The notes under the pieces: model-generated
What the model saw: only the letters and a program-made list of their open reading frames with translations
Told to the model about the DNA's origin: nothing
Database searches by the model: none
Position numbers and translations under genes: made by a program
In this document: one piece after another, positions 24,509 through 32,581 of the stretch
Position numbering within the stretch: the first letter of the stretch is position 1
Layout of the letters: the number at the start of each line of letters is the position of its first letter
Source of the DNA: CAZXNF01 sp050741255
GTDB taxonomy: Bacteria > Pseudomonadota > Gammaproteobacteria > Burkholderiales > SG8-41
Direction: 5' to 3'
Length of the DNA: 42,130 nt
Assembly: GCA_050741255.1 (NCBI GenBank)
Contig: JBOIEQ010000019.1
Coordinates: forward strand, 1-42,130

Positions 24509-24525
24509 GGCGTTTCCCGGATGTG

Positions 24526-25377
24526 TTATTTATTCAGAAACGCCCGCATCGCCTGCGCGCACGCGGCGGGCTGGTCGAGCGTGACGTGATGGTCACTGTC
24601 GGGGATCTCCACGAACTCGACCTGCGGGCAGCGCGCGCGGATCTCGGCCACGATCTCGGGCGACAGCCGCGGGCTCAGTGCGCCCTTGATCAGCTGCACC
24701 GGCACCTTGATGCGCGCCCAGAAGGGCAGGCCTTCCCACGGCTCGCGCGTCGCGTAGACGTTGCGGTCGAACTTGTGGCGCCAGCGGCCGTCCGGAAACT
24801 GCCGCGCGCCGTGCTGCGCGAGGTGCCGGATGACCTCCGGCGTCGCCCGCGTGCCCGCGGGCCGCAGGCGGTAGCGCTCGATGAACTCGGCCTGCGACGC
24901 ATAGCTGCTGCCCTCGCGGCTGCCCACGCCGCGCAGCGCGGCGACGCGGTCCTCCTGCATGCGCAGCAGCGAATCGATCACGATCAGCTTCGCCAGCCGG
25001 CCCGGGTACGTCGCGGCGTAGACGACGGACACCATGCCGCCCATCGAATGGCCCACCAGCACGAAATCGCGCAGGCCCAGTTTCTCGACGACCTCGTTGA
25101 GATCGGCCGCGTAGCGGTCGTAGGTGTAGTCGGCGGGCGCCCCCTGCCCGCTGTCGCCGTGGCCGCGCTGGTCGATCGCGCGCACGTGGTAGTCCGCGCT
25201 GAAGGCCGGCGCGACGAAATCGAACCAGTGGCCGTGCGCGGCGCCGCCGTGCACGCACAGCATGGGCGGCCGGCCGGCGGTGCCGTAATCCAGGTAGTGG
25301 AGCTTGAGGCCCGCCGCCTCGATGCTATGGCTGGTGTGCGCGCCGGGTGCGGGGGAGGTATTCGCGTGCGGGGTCAT
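24526..25377 (-). CDS. Alpha/beta-hydrolase
   Basis: 283 residues, ATG behind AAAGG. 'MLCVHGGAAHGHWFDF' is the oxyanion region, 'AIDQRGHGDSGQG' follows, and the nucleophile elbow is 'LVGHSMGGM' with Ser111. The terminal 'IPDSDHHVTLDQPAACA' carries the catalytic His (second of the HH pair). 'IVIDSLLRMQED' and the cap 'EGSSYASQAEFIERYRL' are typical of carbon-carbon-bond hydrolases and esterases of the 2-hydroxymuconic semialdehyde hydrolase type; the substrate is unknown. It is third in the minus-strand operon, with gaps of 16-17 bases on either side. Confidence 0.93.
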   Translation of the reverse strand: MTPHANTSPAPGAHTSHSIEAAGLKLHYLDYGTAGRPPMLCVHGGAAHGHWFDFVAPAFSADYHVRAIDQRGHGDSGQGAPADYTYDRYAADLNEVVEKLGLRDFVLVGHSMGGMVSVVYAATYPGRLAKLIVIDSLLRMQEDRVAALRGVGSREGSSYASQAEFIERYRLRPAGTRATPEVIRHLAQHGARQFPDGRWRHKFDRNVYATREPWEGLPFWARIKVPVQLIKGALSPRLSPEIVAEIRARCPQVEFVEIPDSDHHVTLDQPAACAQAMRAFLNK

Positions 25378-25393
25378 GCGGGCCTTTCGTTGG

Positions 25394-26380
25394 TCAATGC
25401 CATTCCGGTGCGAGCAGAGTACCGGCGTTTTTCTGCCGGGCGAGGGTGAAGATTTCGGTCGCCGCCGCGAGATCCTCGATGCCCAGCCCGTTCACGAACA
25501 CGGCGACGCGGTCGCCGGGCGTGCGGCGCTGGACGCCCGCGCCGGCGGCGAGATCAGTCAGGTCGGCGTCCACGCGGGAGACGGCGGCGAAGGCGCCCTC
25601 ATGCGCCTTGGCATGCAGCAGGGCCTCGCGGTCGTCGGACAGCACCACGTCCATGCTCGCGATGGCGTCGTCACCGATATAGGAATCGCGGTCGAGCGAA
25701 ATGAACAGACAGCCGGGGGCGATCCAGTCGGCCGCGATCGCCGGCGCGCGCACTTTCTGGATCGGGCCCGAGCTCATCACGATGTCCGCGCCGCGGACGG
25801 CGGCTTCGGCACTCGCCACGAGTTCGATCTCCACGCCGTGGCGGCCGGCCATCTCCTGCAGGTAGCGCTCGGCGTGCGCCGGCACCGTGTCGTAGGCGCG
25901 GCAGAGCTTCAGGCCGGGTACCACCGCCTTGATCGCTTCCAGTTGCAGCCGCCCCTGCAGGCCGCAGCCGAGGACGCCGAGCGTCGTGGCGTCCTTGCGT
26001 GCTTCGCGTCGGGCGAAGAGCGCGCCCACCGCGGCGGTGCGGATGCCGGTAAGCCAGCGCGCGTCCATCAGCGCCACCATGCGGCCGCTGGCGTTGTCGC
26101 ACAGCACGTAGAGGCCCTGGATGGAGGGCAGCCCGCGCGCCGGATTGCCCGAATCGCCGCTCTGGAACTTGCAGCCGGCGTAGCCCAGCGGCGGCACCCA
26201 GCACACCATCGAGTTGAACCAGGGCGGGCCGTCGCGGTGAAAGAAGGTCATCGTCGGCATCACCGCCCGGCCCGCGGCCTTGTGGCGGAAGGCCTCTTCC
26301 AGCACGTCCGCGACACGGCCGATGGTCAGCCCCAATCCCTGCAGGTCGGATGCAGTGAGGTAACGCAAACCCTCCGTCAT
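25394..26380 (-). CDS. Ornithine cyclodeaminase/mu-crystallin family protein (copy 1)
   Basis: 328 residues. The NAD-binding loop is 'LGVLGCGLQGRLQLEAIKAV', preceded by 'ALMDARWLTGIRTAAVGALF', the family hallmark that contacts substrate and cofactor. 'ADIVMSSGPIQKVRAP' and 'FISLDRDSYIGDD' follow. Members include ornithine cyclodeaminase, alanine dehydrogenase, ketimine reductases and lysine/proline-type imino acid reductases. The substrate cannot be told from sequence; a catabolic role with the Bug protein just upstream (gap 9 bases) is likely. A paralogous gene is transcribed divergently at 27506. Confidence 0.92.
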   Translation of the reverse strand: MTEGLRYLTASDLQGLGLTIGRVADVLEEAFRHKAAGRAVMPTMTFFHRDGPPWFNSMVCWVPPLGYAGCKFQSGDSGNPARGLPSIQGLYVLCDNASGRMVALMDARWLTGIRTAAVGALFARREARKDATTLGVLGCGLQGRLQLEAIKAVVPGLKLCRAYDTVPAHAERYLQEMAGRHGVEIELVASAEAAVRGADIVMSSGPIQKVRAPAIAADWIAPGCLFISLDRDSYIGDDAIASMDVVLSDDREALLHAKAHEGAFAAVSRVDADLTDLAAGAGVQRRTPGDRVAVFVNGLGIEDLAAATEIFTLARQKNAGTLLAPEWH

Positions 26381-26389
26381 GACGCGTTC

Positions 26390-27364
26390 TTAATCAGGCT
26401 TCGCGCCCGTCTCCTGGATGATCTTGCCGTAGCGCACGATCTCGCTCTGCATGAACTTCGCGAGTTGTTCGGGCGTGGTGCCGACGGATTCCACGCCCTG
26501 CTGCAGGAGCTTGGCCTTGATGTCCGGCGACTGCACCACGCGGTTCAACTCGGTGCTCATCTTCGCCACGATCTCGGGCGGGGTCTTCGCGGGGAACAGC
26601 GCCGCGTACCAGACCACGAGATCCAGCGTCGGATAGCCGAGCTCGACGAAGGTCGGCAGTTCGGGCGCGGCCTCGCTGCGCTTGCCGCTCGTCACGGCGA
26701 TCGGCCGCAGGCGGCCGGAGCGTGCGTACTGGATGGAGGAGGGCAGCGCGGTGAAGCCCATCGACACCTGGCCGCCGACCATGTCGATGGCGGCGGGGCC
26801 CGCGCCCTTGTACGGCACGTGCACGATGTCGATCTTCGCGGCCGTCTTCAGCAGTTCGCCGGCCAGGTGCTGCACGCCGCCGGTGCCCGCCGAGGCGTAG
26901 GCAAGCTGGCCCGGCCGCGAGCGCGCGAGCGCGACGACGTCCTTCACCGATTTCGCCGGGATCGAGGGATGGACCGAGAACAGCAGGGCGGCATGCACCA
27001 CGTACGAGAGCGGGGCGAAGTCCTTCAGCGTGTCGTAGGGCATCTTGGCATACAGATGCTGGCTGATCGTCAGTTCGGCGGAGGAGGCGAACAGCACCAT
27101 GTAGCCGTCGGGCGGCGCCTTGGCCACCAGATCGGCGCCGATCATGCCGCCGGCGCCGGCGCGGTTCTCCACCACCACCTGCTGGCCGAGGAATTCCTGC
27201 AGCTTTGGCGCGGTGACGCGGGCGAAGAAATCGAGGCCGCCGCCGGGCGGGAAGGGCACGATGACGCGTACCGGTTTGGCGGGCCAGGCCTGCGCGAGCG
27301 CAGTAGCGCTCGCGGCACCCAGCACCAGCGCCAGCGCGCAGTGCCTGAAAAAGGAATGCTTCAT
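26390..27364 (-). CDS. Bug-family (TTT) periplasmic solute-binding protein
   Basis: 324 residues, ATG behind GAGG. The signal peptide ends at 'TALAQA'. It opens 'WPAKPVRVIVPFPPGGGLDF', then 'VVENRAGAGGMIGADLVAKA', 'MPYDTLKDFAPLSYVVHAAL', 'ASAGTGGVQHLAGELLKTA', 'VPYKGAGPAAIDMVGGQVSM' and 'LPTFVELGYPTLDL'. First gene of the five-gene minus-strand operon: Bug, cyclodeaminase-like, hydrolase, quinone oxidoreductase, CoA transferase. The divergent gap of 141 bases to the plus-strand cyclodeaminase-like gene holds the promoters; 'tattatatgat' near 27448-27458 could be a -10 for the plus strand. Confidence 0.95.
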   Translation of the reverse strand: MKHSFFRHCALALVLGAASATALAQAWPAKPVRVIVPFPPGGGLDFFARVTAPKLQEFLGQQVVVENRAGAGGMIGADLVAKAPPDGYMVLFASSAELTISQHLYAKMPYDTLKDFAPLSYVVHAALLFSVHPSIPAKSVKDVVALARSRPGQLAYASAGTGGVQHLAGELLKTAAKIDIVHVPYKGAGPAAIDMVGGQVSMGFTALPSSIQYARSGRLRPIAVTSGKRSEAAPELPTFVELGYPTLDLVVWYAALFPAKTPPEIVAKMSTELNRVVQSPDIKAKLLQQGVESVGTTPEQLAKFMQSEIVRYGKIIQETGAKPD

Positions 27365-27505
27365 CGTGCACCTCGCTGAGAAGGTGGGGGGAAGTGGCGG
27401 CTACTGGAAAATACGGGAAGGTCCGGCAAGCACTGCGCGGACGTGCTTATTATATGATGGAAGCTGCACCGCTCGACGCCCGCCGTCTCCCCTCCACGTT
27501 TCACG

Positions 27506-28450
27506 ATGACCTTCATCGACGCCCCCGAACTCGAGGCGCTCCTGCAGCCGCGCGAGCTGATCGAGGCCTTGCGGGCGGCGTTTCGCGCGGGCTGCGAAAT
27601 GCCCGTCCGCCATCACCACACGATCAGGGCCGAGGGTGTCGCGGACGGCACCCTGCTGCTGATGCCCGCGTGGCGGACCGGCGGACCGCTGGGCCTCAAG
27701 TGCGTCACCGTGTTTCCGGACAATCCCGCGGCCGGGCTGCCGACCGTCCTCGGCTTTTACGCCCTGATGGATGCGCAGACCGGTGCGTTGCGGGCGTTGA
27801 TGGACGCCCGCGTGCTGACCGCGAAACGCACCGCCGCCGCTTCCGCGCTGGCGGCGTCGTATCTGGCGCGCGAGGACGCGCGCCGGCTGCTGATCGTCGG
27901 CACCGGCACGCTCGCGCCGTACCTGGCCCGCGCCCACGCGACGGTGCGCCCCATCGAGCGCGTCACCGTCTACGGCCGGTCGCCGGCGAAGGTGCAGGCC
28001 ATGCTCGACGGGCTCCGCGATGCGCCGTTCGCAACGGCCGCCGCCGGCACACTGGAGACCGGGGTCCGCGAGGCGGACATCGTCTGCTGCGCGACGACCG
28101 CCACCACGCCGCTGGTGCTGGGCGCGTGGCTCCAGCCGGGCACCCACCTGGACCTCGTTGGCGCGTTCCGGCCCGACATGCGCGAGACGGACGACGCCGC
28201 GGTCGTCAATGCACGCGTGTATGTCGATTCGCGGGCGGGCGCCCTCAAGGAAGCGGGCGACCTGCTGATCCCGCTCGGGCAGGGCCTGATCGGCGCAGAC
28301 CACGTGCAGGGGGACCTGTTCGAACTCGCACGCGGCGAGCGGCCCGGGCGCGGCGCGCGCGACGAGATCACGCTCTTCAAGTCGGTCGGCATGGCGCTGG
28401 AAGACCTGGCCGCCGCCGAACTGGTGCTGGCCAAACGGACAGGACACTAA
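27506..28450 (+). CDS. Ornithine cyclodeaminase/mu-crystallin family protein (copy 2)
   Basis: 314 residues. Family blocks: 'LKCVTVFPDNPAAGLPTVLG', 'ALMDARVLTAKRTAAASALA', the NAD-binding 'LLIVGTGTLAPYLARAHATV', and 'ADIVCCATTATTPLVLG'. It shares the fold with the gene at 25394 but the two are clearly diverged, so the pair probably acts on different imino or amino acids. No good Shine-Dalgarno is seen before ATG 27506. It is followed after 5 bases by an M19-like gene. Confidence 0.92.
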   Translation: MTFIDAPELEALLQPRELIEALRAAFRAGCEMPVRHHHTIRAEGVADGTLLLMPAWRTGGPLGLKCVTVFPDNPAAGLPTVLGFYALMDAQTGALRALMDARVLTAKRTAAASALAASYLAREDARRLLIVGTGTLAPYLARAHATVRPIERVTVYGRSPAKVQAMLDGLRDAPFATAAAGTLETGVREADIVCCATTATTPLVLGAWLQPGTHLDLVGAFRPDMRETDDAAVVNARVYVDSRAGALKEAGDLLIPLGQGLIGADHVQGDLFELARGERPGRGARDEITLFKSVGMALEDLAAAELVLAKRTGH

Positions 28451-28455
28451 ACCGC

Positions 28456-29457
28456 ATGGCAACGCCTGACCTGCACGCCGCCGCCATCGTCATCGACGGC
28501 ACCTGCCCGTTGCTGCGGCGGCGCGAGTTCGTCGACTGGTACATCGAAGGGGGCGTCACCGCCTGCTGCCCGACGGTGGGCAGCACCGCGCCGGCGGAAG
28601 AAACGCTGCGCAACCTCGGCGCGTGGCGCCGCTTCATCGCGTCGCGCGCGGACCTGATGCAAGTCAGCGCCACGACCGACATCGAGCGGGCCAAGGCGGA
28701 CCGCCGGCTGGGCCTGATCTTCCACTTCCAGGGCGCGGATCCGATCGAGAACGACCTGAATCTCGTCGAGGCGTATCACGCCCTCGGCGTGCGCATGGTG
28801 CAGTTGACCTACAACGTGCGGAACCGCGTCGGCGACGGCTGCGAGGAAACGGCCGACGCGGGTTTGTCCGCTTTCGGCGTGGATCTCATCGAACGGCTGA
28901 ATGAAAACCGCATCGTCGTCGACTGCTCGCACACCGGCTACCGCACGACCATGGAGGCCATCGAGCGCTCGTCGCAGCCGGTCGTGTTCTCGCACGCGAA
29001 CGCCCATGCGCTGCATCCGTCGCTGCGCAACATCAAGGACGACCAGATCAAGGCTGCCGCCGCGAGCGGCGGCCTGATCGGCGTCAACGGCTTTCCGGGT
29101 TTCCTCGGCACCTCGCCCAGGCCGACCATGGCGCGCTTCGTCGAGCACCTGGAGTACATGGTCGAGGTCGCCGGCATCGATCATGTGGCGCTCGCGATCG
29201 ATTACTACGAGGGCATGCACCCGGTGGCCGACGCCGCCGCGGCCGAACAGTTTTTCCGGCAGCAGGTGGCGCAGCGGCGCTGGAGCGCGGACAACTACCC
29301 GCCGCCGCCGCACTATTACCCGGAAGGCATGGGCACGCCGAAAGAACTGCCGAACCTGACCGCGCACCTGCTCGCGCGCGGCTACGCGGCCGAGGACGTA
29401 CGCAAACTGATCGGCGGCAACTGGCTGCGCGTTTTCCGCGCCGTGTGGGGCCGGTGA
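28456..29457 (+). CDS. Peptidase M19 (membrane dipeptidase-like) homologue with altered zinc site
   Basis: 333 residues from ATG 28456, 5 bases after the cyclodeaminase-like gene. The fold marks of renal-type dipeptidases are there: 'IVVDCSHTGYRTTMEAI' (His159), 'PVVFSHANAHALHPSLRN' (His180), 'VALAIDYYEGMHPV' and the terminal 'LIGGNWLRVF'. But the first zinc motif, normally DGHND, is 'DGTCP' here, so both the His and the Asp ligand are missing, and the bridging Glu (usually in 'EGG') is Gln92 in 'FHFQGADPIEN'. It may bind one metal or work on a non-peptide amide. No signal peptide or membrane helix is seen, so it is cytosolic. Confidence 0.85.
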   Translation: MATPDLHAAAIVIDGTCPLLRRREFVDWYIEGGVTACCPTVGSTAPAEETLRNLGAWRRFIASRADLMQVSATTDIERAKADRRLGLIFHFQGADPIENDLNLVEAYHALGVRMVQLTYNVRNRVGDGCEETADAGLSAFGVDLIERLNENRIVVDCSHTGYRTTMEAIERSSQPVVFSHANAHALHPSLRNIKDDQIKAAAASGGLIGVNGFPGFLGTSPRPTMARFVEHLEYMVEVAGIDHVALAIDYYEGMHPVADAAAAEQFFRQQVAQRRWSADNYPPPPHYYPEGMGTPKELPNLTAHLLARGYAAEDVRKLIGGNWLRVFRAVWGR

Positions 29458-29530
29458 ATTCCGGGCGACAGCCTCGACGCGCCGGCCCGACCGGCATAGA
29501 CTGACCCGCATGAACATGAAAGGAACTGGA

Positions 29531-30181
29531 ATGAAAACCCCATCCACACTCACGATCGACATCGTCTCGGACGTGGTCTGACCCTGGTGCTTCATCGGGA
29601 AGCGCCGCCTCGAATCTGCATTGCAGACCTGGCAGGCGGAACACCCGGATGAAGACCCGCCGGCCGTGCGCTGGCTGCCGTTTCAATTGAATCCCGATCT
29701 CCCCGCGGAGGGCATTTCGCGCAAGGACTACATTGCGCGCAAGTTCGGCCCCGCCGGCAATACCTACGCGCGGGTATCCGGCGTCGGCAAGGAGGTCGGC
29801 ATCGACTTCGCGTTCGACGCGATCAAGGTGCAGCCGAACACCGTGCAGGCCCATCGGCTCATGCACTACGGCGCGCAGCACGGCCGCGAGGACGCAACGG
29901 CCGAAAGCCTGTTCCGCGGCTACTTCATGGAAGGCGCGAACCTGACCGACAACGCCGCGCTGGCGGCGATCGGCGAACGCGCGGGTCTCGAACGCAAGGC
30001 GCTGGAGGCGTACCTCGCCTCCGACGAGGATCGCGACGCCGTGCTTGCCGGCGATCTTGAAGCGCGGCAGTCGGGCGTCAACGGCGTGCCCTACTTCATC
30101 TTCAACCGCAAGGTGGCGCTGTCGGGCGCGCACGAACCCGAAACGCTGCTCGATGCGATCAGGCAGTCGCTGCAGCGGTAA
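29531..30181 (+). CDS. FrnE/DsbA-like thiol oxidoreductase, probable selenoprotein (in-frame TGA at the active-site Cys)
   Basis: 216 residues when the TGA at 29579-29581 is read as selenocysteine (Sec17). ATG 29531 has AAAGGA at 6-base spacing. The protein starts 'MKTPSTLTIDIVSDVV', then TGA, then 'PWCFIGKRRLESALQ'. The family has 'DVVCPWCYIGKRR' here, so the TGA replaces exactly the first Cys of the CxxC pair, giving U-P-W-C. The frame is open on both sides, and the rest is a complete FrnE-type domain: 'FQLNPDLPAEGISRKDYIA', 'PNTVQAHRLMHYGAQ', and the cis-Pro block 'GVNGVPYFIFNRKVALSGAH'. The family catalyses thiol-disulfide exchange or isomerisation; no signal peptide is seen. A strong hairpin follows the TGA (29586-29606). 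The alternative, a nonsense-mutated pseudogene, is disfavoured by the exact position and by the second case at 32908. Confidence 0.85.
29586..29606 (+). promoter_or_regulatory. SECIS-like stem-loop after the TGA of the FrnE/DsbA-like gene
   Basis: GGTGCTTC (29586-29593) pairs with GAAGCGCC (29599-29606) over 8 bases (one G-T wobble), with loop ATCGG. It begins 4 bases after the TGA. The loop holds GG but not in its first two places, and it lies 12 bases from the TGA, a little closer than the usual bacterial SECIS window. It is therefore a partial match to the pattern. Confidence 0.45.
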
Positions 30182-30187
30182 CGCCGG

Positions 30188-31444
30188 TCAGGCGGCGGCC
30201 CCGGCCAGCCGGCCGCCGCGCCAGGTGCGCGAGATCAGAAACAGCACGATGCTGCCGTTCACCAGGTTCCACGCGATGCCGTTCATGAAGGCGGCGCGGT
30301 AGGAGCCGGTCCAGTCGAAGATCGCGCCGGACATCCAGCCGCCCAGCGCCATGCCGAACAGCGTCGCCATCAGCACCGTGCCGACGCGCATGCCCATTTC
30401 CTTCGGCGCGAAATATTCGCGGATGATCAGCGCGTAACTCGGCACGATGCCGCCCTGGAAGAGGCCGAACAGGGCGGCGATCACATACAGGGACGTGAGG
30501 CCGTCGGTGAACAGGAACATCAGGAGCGCCACGCCCTGCAGCACAGAGCCCAGCAGCAGGGTGCGCAGTCCGCCGATGTGGTCCGAGATCCAGCCCGAGA
30601 TCAGCCGGCTCACGATGCCCATGCCGAGCATCACCGACAGCATTTCCGCGCCGCGCGCCGTCCCGAAGCCCAGGTCACCGCAGTAGGCGACGATATGCAC
30701 CTGCGGCATCGCCATGGCCACGCAGCACGCCACGCCCGCCACGCACAGCAGCACCTGGAGCGTCGCCGGCGAGAGCCCGAGCGGACGCGCGGACGGCGTT
30801 GCCACCCGCCGCAACGGCAGTTCCCCGGCGAGGCTGGCGAGCGGCGCGGAAGACGGCGGCCGCCGGCGCAGCACCAGCGCGAGCGGGAGCATCGCCAGGA
30901 AGCAGAACACGCCCATGCCGAGGTACGTCTGGCGCCAGCCCACGCTGTCGATGAAATGTTGCACGACCGGCGACCACACCGCGCCGGCGAAGTAATTGCC
31001 GCTCATGACGATGGCGATGGCGATGCCGCGCCTTCGCACGAACCAGTGCGAGCTGTCCGCCACCAGCGGCGCGAAGGTCGCCGAGGTGCCGAGGAAACCG
31101 ATCAGCAGGCCCTGCGCGAGGGCGAACTGCCACAGGTTCCCCGCCATGCCGGCGGTCATGAAGCCCCCGCCGAGAAACACCGCGCCGATCAGCACCGGCA
31201 CCATCACGCCATAGCGGTCCGCTAGCCGGCCCATCACGATGCCGCCGAAACCGAAGCCCAGCATCGCCAGCGTGTACGGCAGCGAGGCATCCGCGCGCGT
31301 GGTGCCGAACTCGGCCTGGATGTGCGGCAGGACGACGGAAATCGAGTACATGCCGGAGCCGCCGATGGTCATCAGCGTCAGCGCCACGCACAGGCGCATC
31401 CAGGCATAGGCGGAGTCGATGTCCCGCGCGGTCGCTGTCTTCAT
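30188..31444 (-). CDS. Major facilitator superfamily transporter (monocarboxylate-type)
   Basis: 418 residues from ATG 31444. Twelve hydrophobic helices are apparent. Loop 2-3 carries 'GGIVMGRLADRYGVMVPVL' (the MFS 'GxLaDrxGrr' motif), and the mid-loop is polar ('RRRPPSSAPLASLAGELPLR'). 'GLFQGGIVPSYALIIREYF' and 'WISDHIGGLRTLLLGSV' are typical of OxlT/monocarboxylate-type members. It exports or imports an organic anion; direction and substrate are unknown. It is divergent from the Bug gene at 31512 with only 67 bases between, which suggests a shared substrate, and converges with the FrnE/DsbA-like gene. Confidence 0.92.
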   Translation of the reverse strand: MKTATARDIDSAYAWMRLCVALTLMTIGGSGMYSISVVLPHIQAEFGTTRADASLPYTLAMLGFGFGGIVMGRLADRYGVMVPVLIGAVFLGGGFMTAGMAGNLWQFALAQGLLIGFLGTSATFAPLVADSSHWFVRRRGIAIAIVMSGNYFAGAVWSPVVQHFIDSVGWRQTYLGMGVFCFLAMLPLALVLRRRPPSSAPLASLAGELPLRRVATPSARPLGLSPATLQVLLCVAGVACCVAMAMPQVHIVAYCGDLGFGTARGAEMLSVMLGMGIVSRLISGWISDHIGGLRTLLLGSVLQGVALLMFLFTDGLTSLYVIAALFGLFQGGIVPSYALIIREYFAPKEMGMRVGTVLMATLFGMALGGWMSGAIFDWTGSYRAAFMNGIAWNLVNGSIVLFLISRTWRGGRLAGAAA

Positions 31445-31511
31445 GTCCGTATTGGAATGCCGTGCGGCGATAAGCTTGTTAGTATCACGAGACCATCGGA
31501 ATTCCAACCAC

Positions 31512-32522
31512 ATGAAGCACAACCCGGCATCGACTCGTAATCGTTTGCGCGCGAGCCTGCGCCGCGGCGCAGCGTTGTTGACCGCTGCGGGCATGGCGAT
31601 GGCGGGCGTGTGCGCTGCACAACCGTCCTACCCGTCCCGGCCGCTGCGCCTGGTGGTTGCCCAGAGCGCAGGTGGCAGCGCCGATTTTGTGGCGCGCACG
31701 TACGCGCAGCGGCTCACCGAGCAACTGGGCCAGTCGGTCGTCATCGACAACCGGCCCGGCGGTGCGGGGATCGTCGGCACGGAACTGGTCGCCCGCGCGC
31801 AGCCGGACGGCTACACACTGCTGCTGGTGCCGACCTCGCATGCGATCAATCCGAACTTCATCGCCAAGCTGCCCTACGACACGCGCCGCGATTTCACGTC
31901 GATCTCGCTGCTGGGCGCGGGATACAACCTGCTCGTCGTGGTGCCCGGCCATCCGGCGCGCACCCTGAAAGAGTTCATCGCAACGGCCCGCACCCAGTCG
32001 GGTCGCATCAAGTTCGGCTCCTCCGGCGTCGCGGGCGCCACGCACCTCACCGGTGAATTGTTCGCGTTGATGGCGGGCTTCGAAATGGTGCACGTGCCGT
32101 ACAAGGGCGCGCCCGCGGCGTTGACGGCGGTCGTCGGCGGCGAGATCGACTTCACCTTCGGCAGCATGCCCAGCACGCTGCCGCTCGTGCGCGGCAACCG
32201 GTTGCGCGCGCTGGCGATCACTTCGCGCGAGCGCTGGGCCACGATGCCGGACATTCCCACGGTCGCGGAAGCCGGCGTGCCCGGCTACGAAAGCTCGAGC
32301 TGGCAGGCCTTGCTCGGCCCGCCGAAACTGCCGCCCGCGATCGTCAGCGCGCTCTACCGCGAGATTGCGGCGTGCGCGAAAGATCCGGAAGTGCGCAAGC
32401 GTTTCCTCGCGGAGGGCATGCAGCCCTTCGGCAGCACGCCCGCGGAACTCGACGAGCACGTCGCGCGTGAATTGGAGAAGTGGGCGAAGGTGACGAAGGC
32501 CGCGGGGTTGAGCGTGCGCTAG
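31512..32522 (+). CDS. Bug-family (TTT) periplasmic solute-binding protein
   Basis: 336 residues from ATG 31512; the ribosome site is weak. The longer-than-usual N-region (about 36 residues, Arg-rich: 'STRNRLRASLRRGAALLTAA') is followed by 'MAMAGVCAAQP' and the mature opening 'YPSRPLRLVVAQSAGGSAD'. 'VIDNRPGGAGIVGTELVARA', 'LPYDTRRDFTSISLLGAGY', 'GSSGVAGATHLTGELFALMA', 'VPYKGAPAALTAVVGGEIDF' and 'IPTVAEAGVPGYES' are standard blocks. It is divergent from an MFS transporter, and TTGGAAT / ATTCCAA (31452-31458 / 31501-31507) lie near both starts, a possible operator. Confidence 0.94.
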   Translation: MKHNPASTRNRLRASLRRGAALLTAAGMAMAGVCAAQPSYPSRPLRLVVAQSAGGSADFVARTYAQRLTEQLGQSVVIDNRPGGAGIVGTELVARAQPDGYTLLLVPTSHAINPNFIAKLPYDTRRDFTSISLLGAGYNLLVVVPGHPARTLKEFIATARTQSGRIKFGSSGVAGATHLTGELFALMAGFEMVHVPYKGAPAALTAVVGGEIDFTFGSMPSTLPLVRGNRLRALAITSRERWATMPDIPTVAEAGVPGYESSSWQALLGPPKLPPAIVSALYREIAACAKDPEVRKRFLAEGMQPFGSTPAELDEHVARELEKWAKVTKAAGLSVR

Positions 32523-32535
32523 CGGCGAAAACAAA

Positions 32536-32566
32536 ACGGCCGCGGCGCATTGCGCGCCGCGGCCGT
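32536..32566 (-). terminator. Rho-independent terminator (minus strand)
   Basis: ACGGCCGCGGCGC / GCGCCGCGGCCGT, a perfect 13-base stem with a 5-base loop. On the minus strand it is followed by a T-rich tract (TTTTGTTTTC), so it ends the peroxiredoxin operon. On the plus strand it lies just after the Bug gene but has no T-run, though it may still help stop that transcript. Confidence 0.85.
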
Positions 32567-32581
32567 GAGCAGCGAGGCCGC

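Noticed and set aside
25304..27379. Very long open frame on the plus strand opposite the cyclodeaminase and Bug genes
   Set aside because: Antisense to two clear family members. Its Arg/His/Gly-rich translation is typical for the shadow frames of high-GC genes.
29579..29581. TGA read as an ordinary nonsense mutation (pseudogene) or the gene started at TTG 29621
   Set aside because: The start at 29621 loses the active site, while an ATG with a good ribosome site and the correct N-terminal strand precedes the TGA. The codon is exactly at the family Cys, and the same happens in the peroxiredoxin gene.
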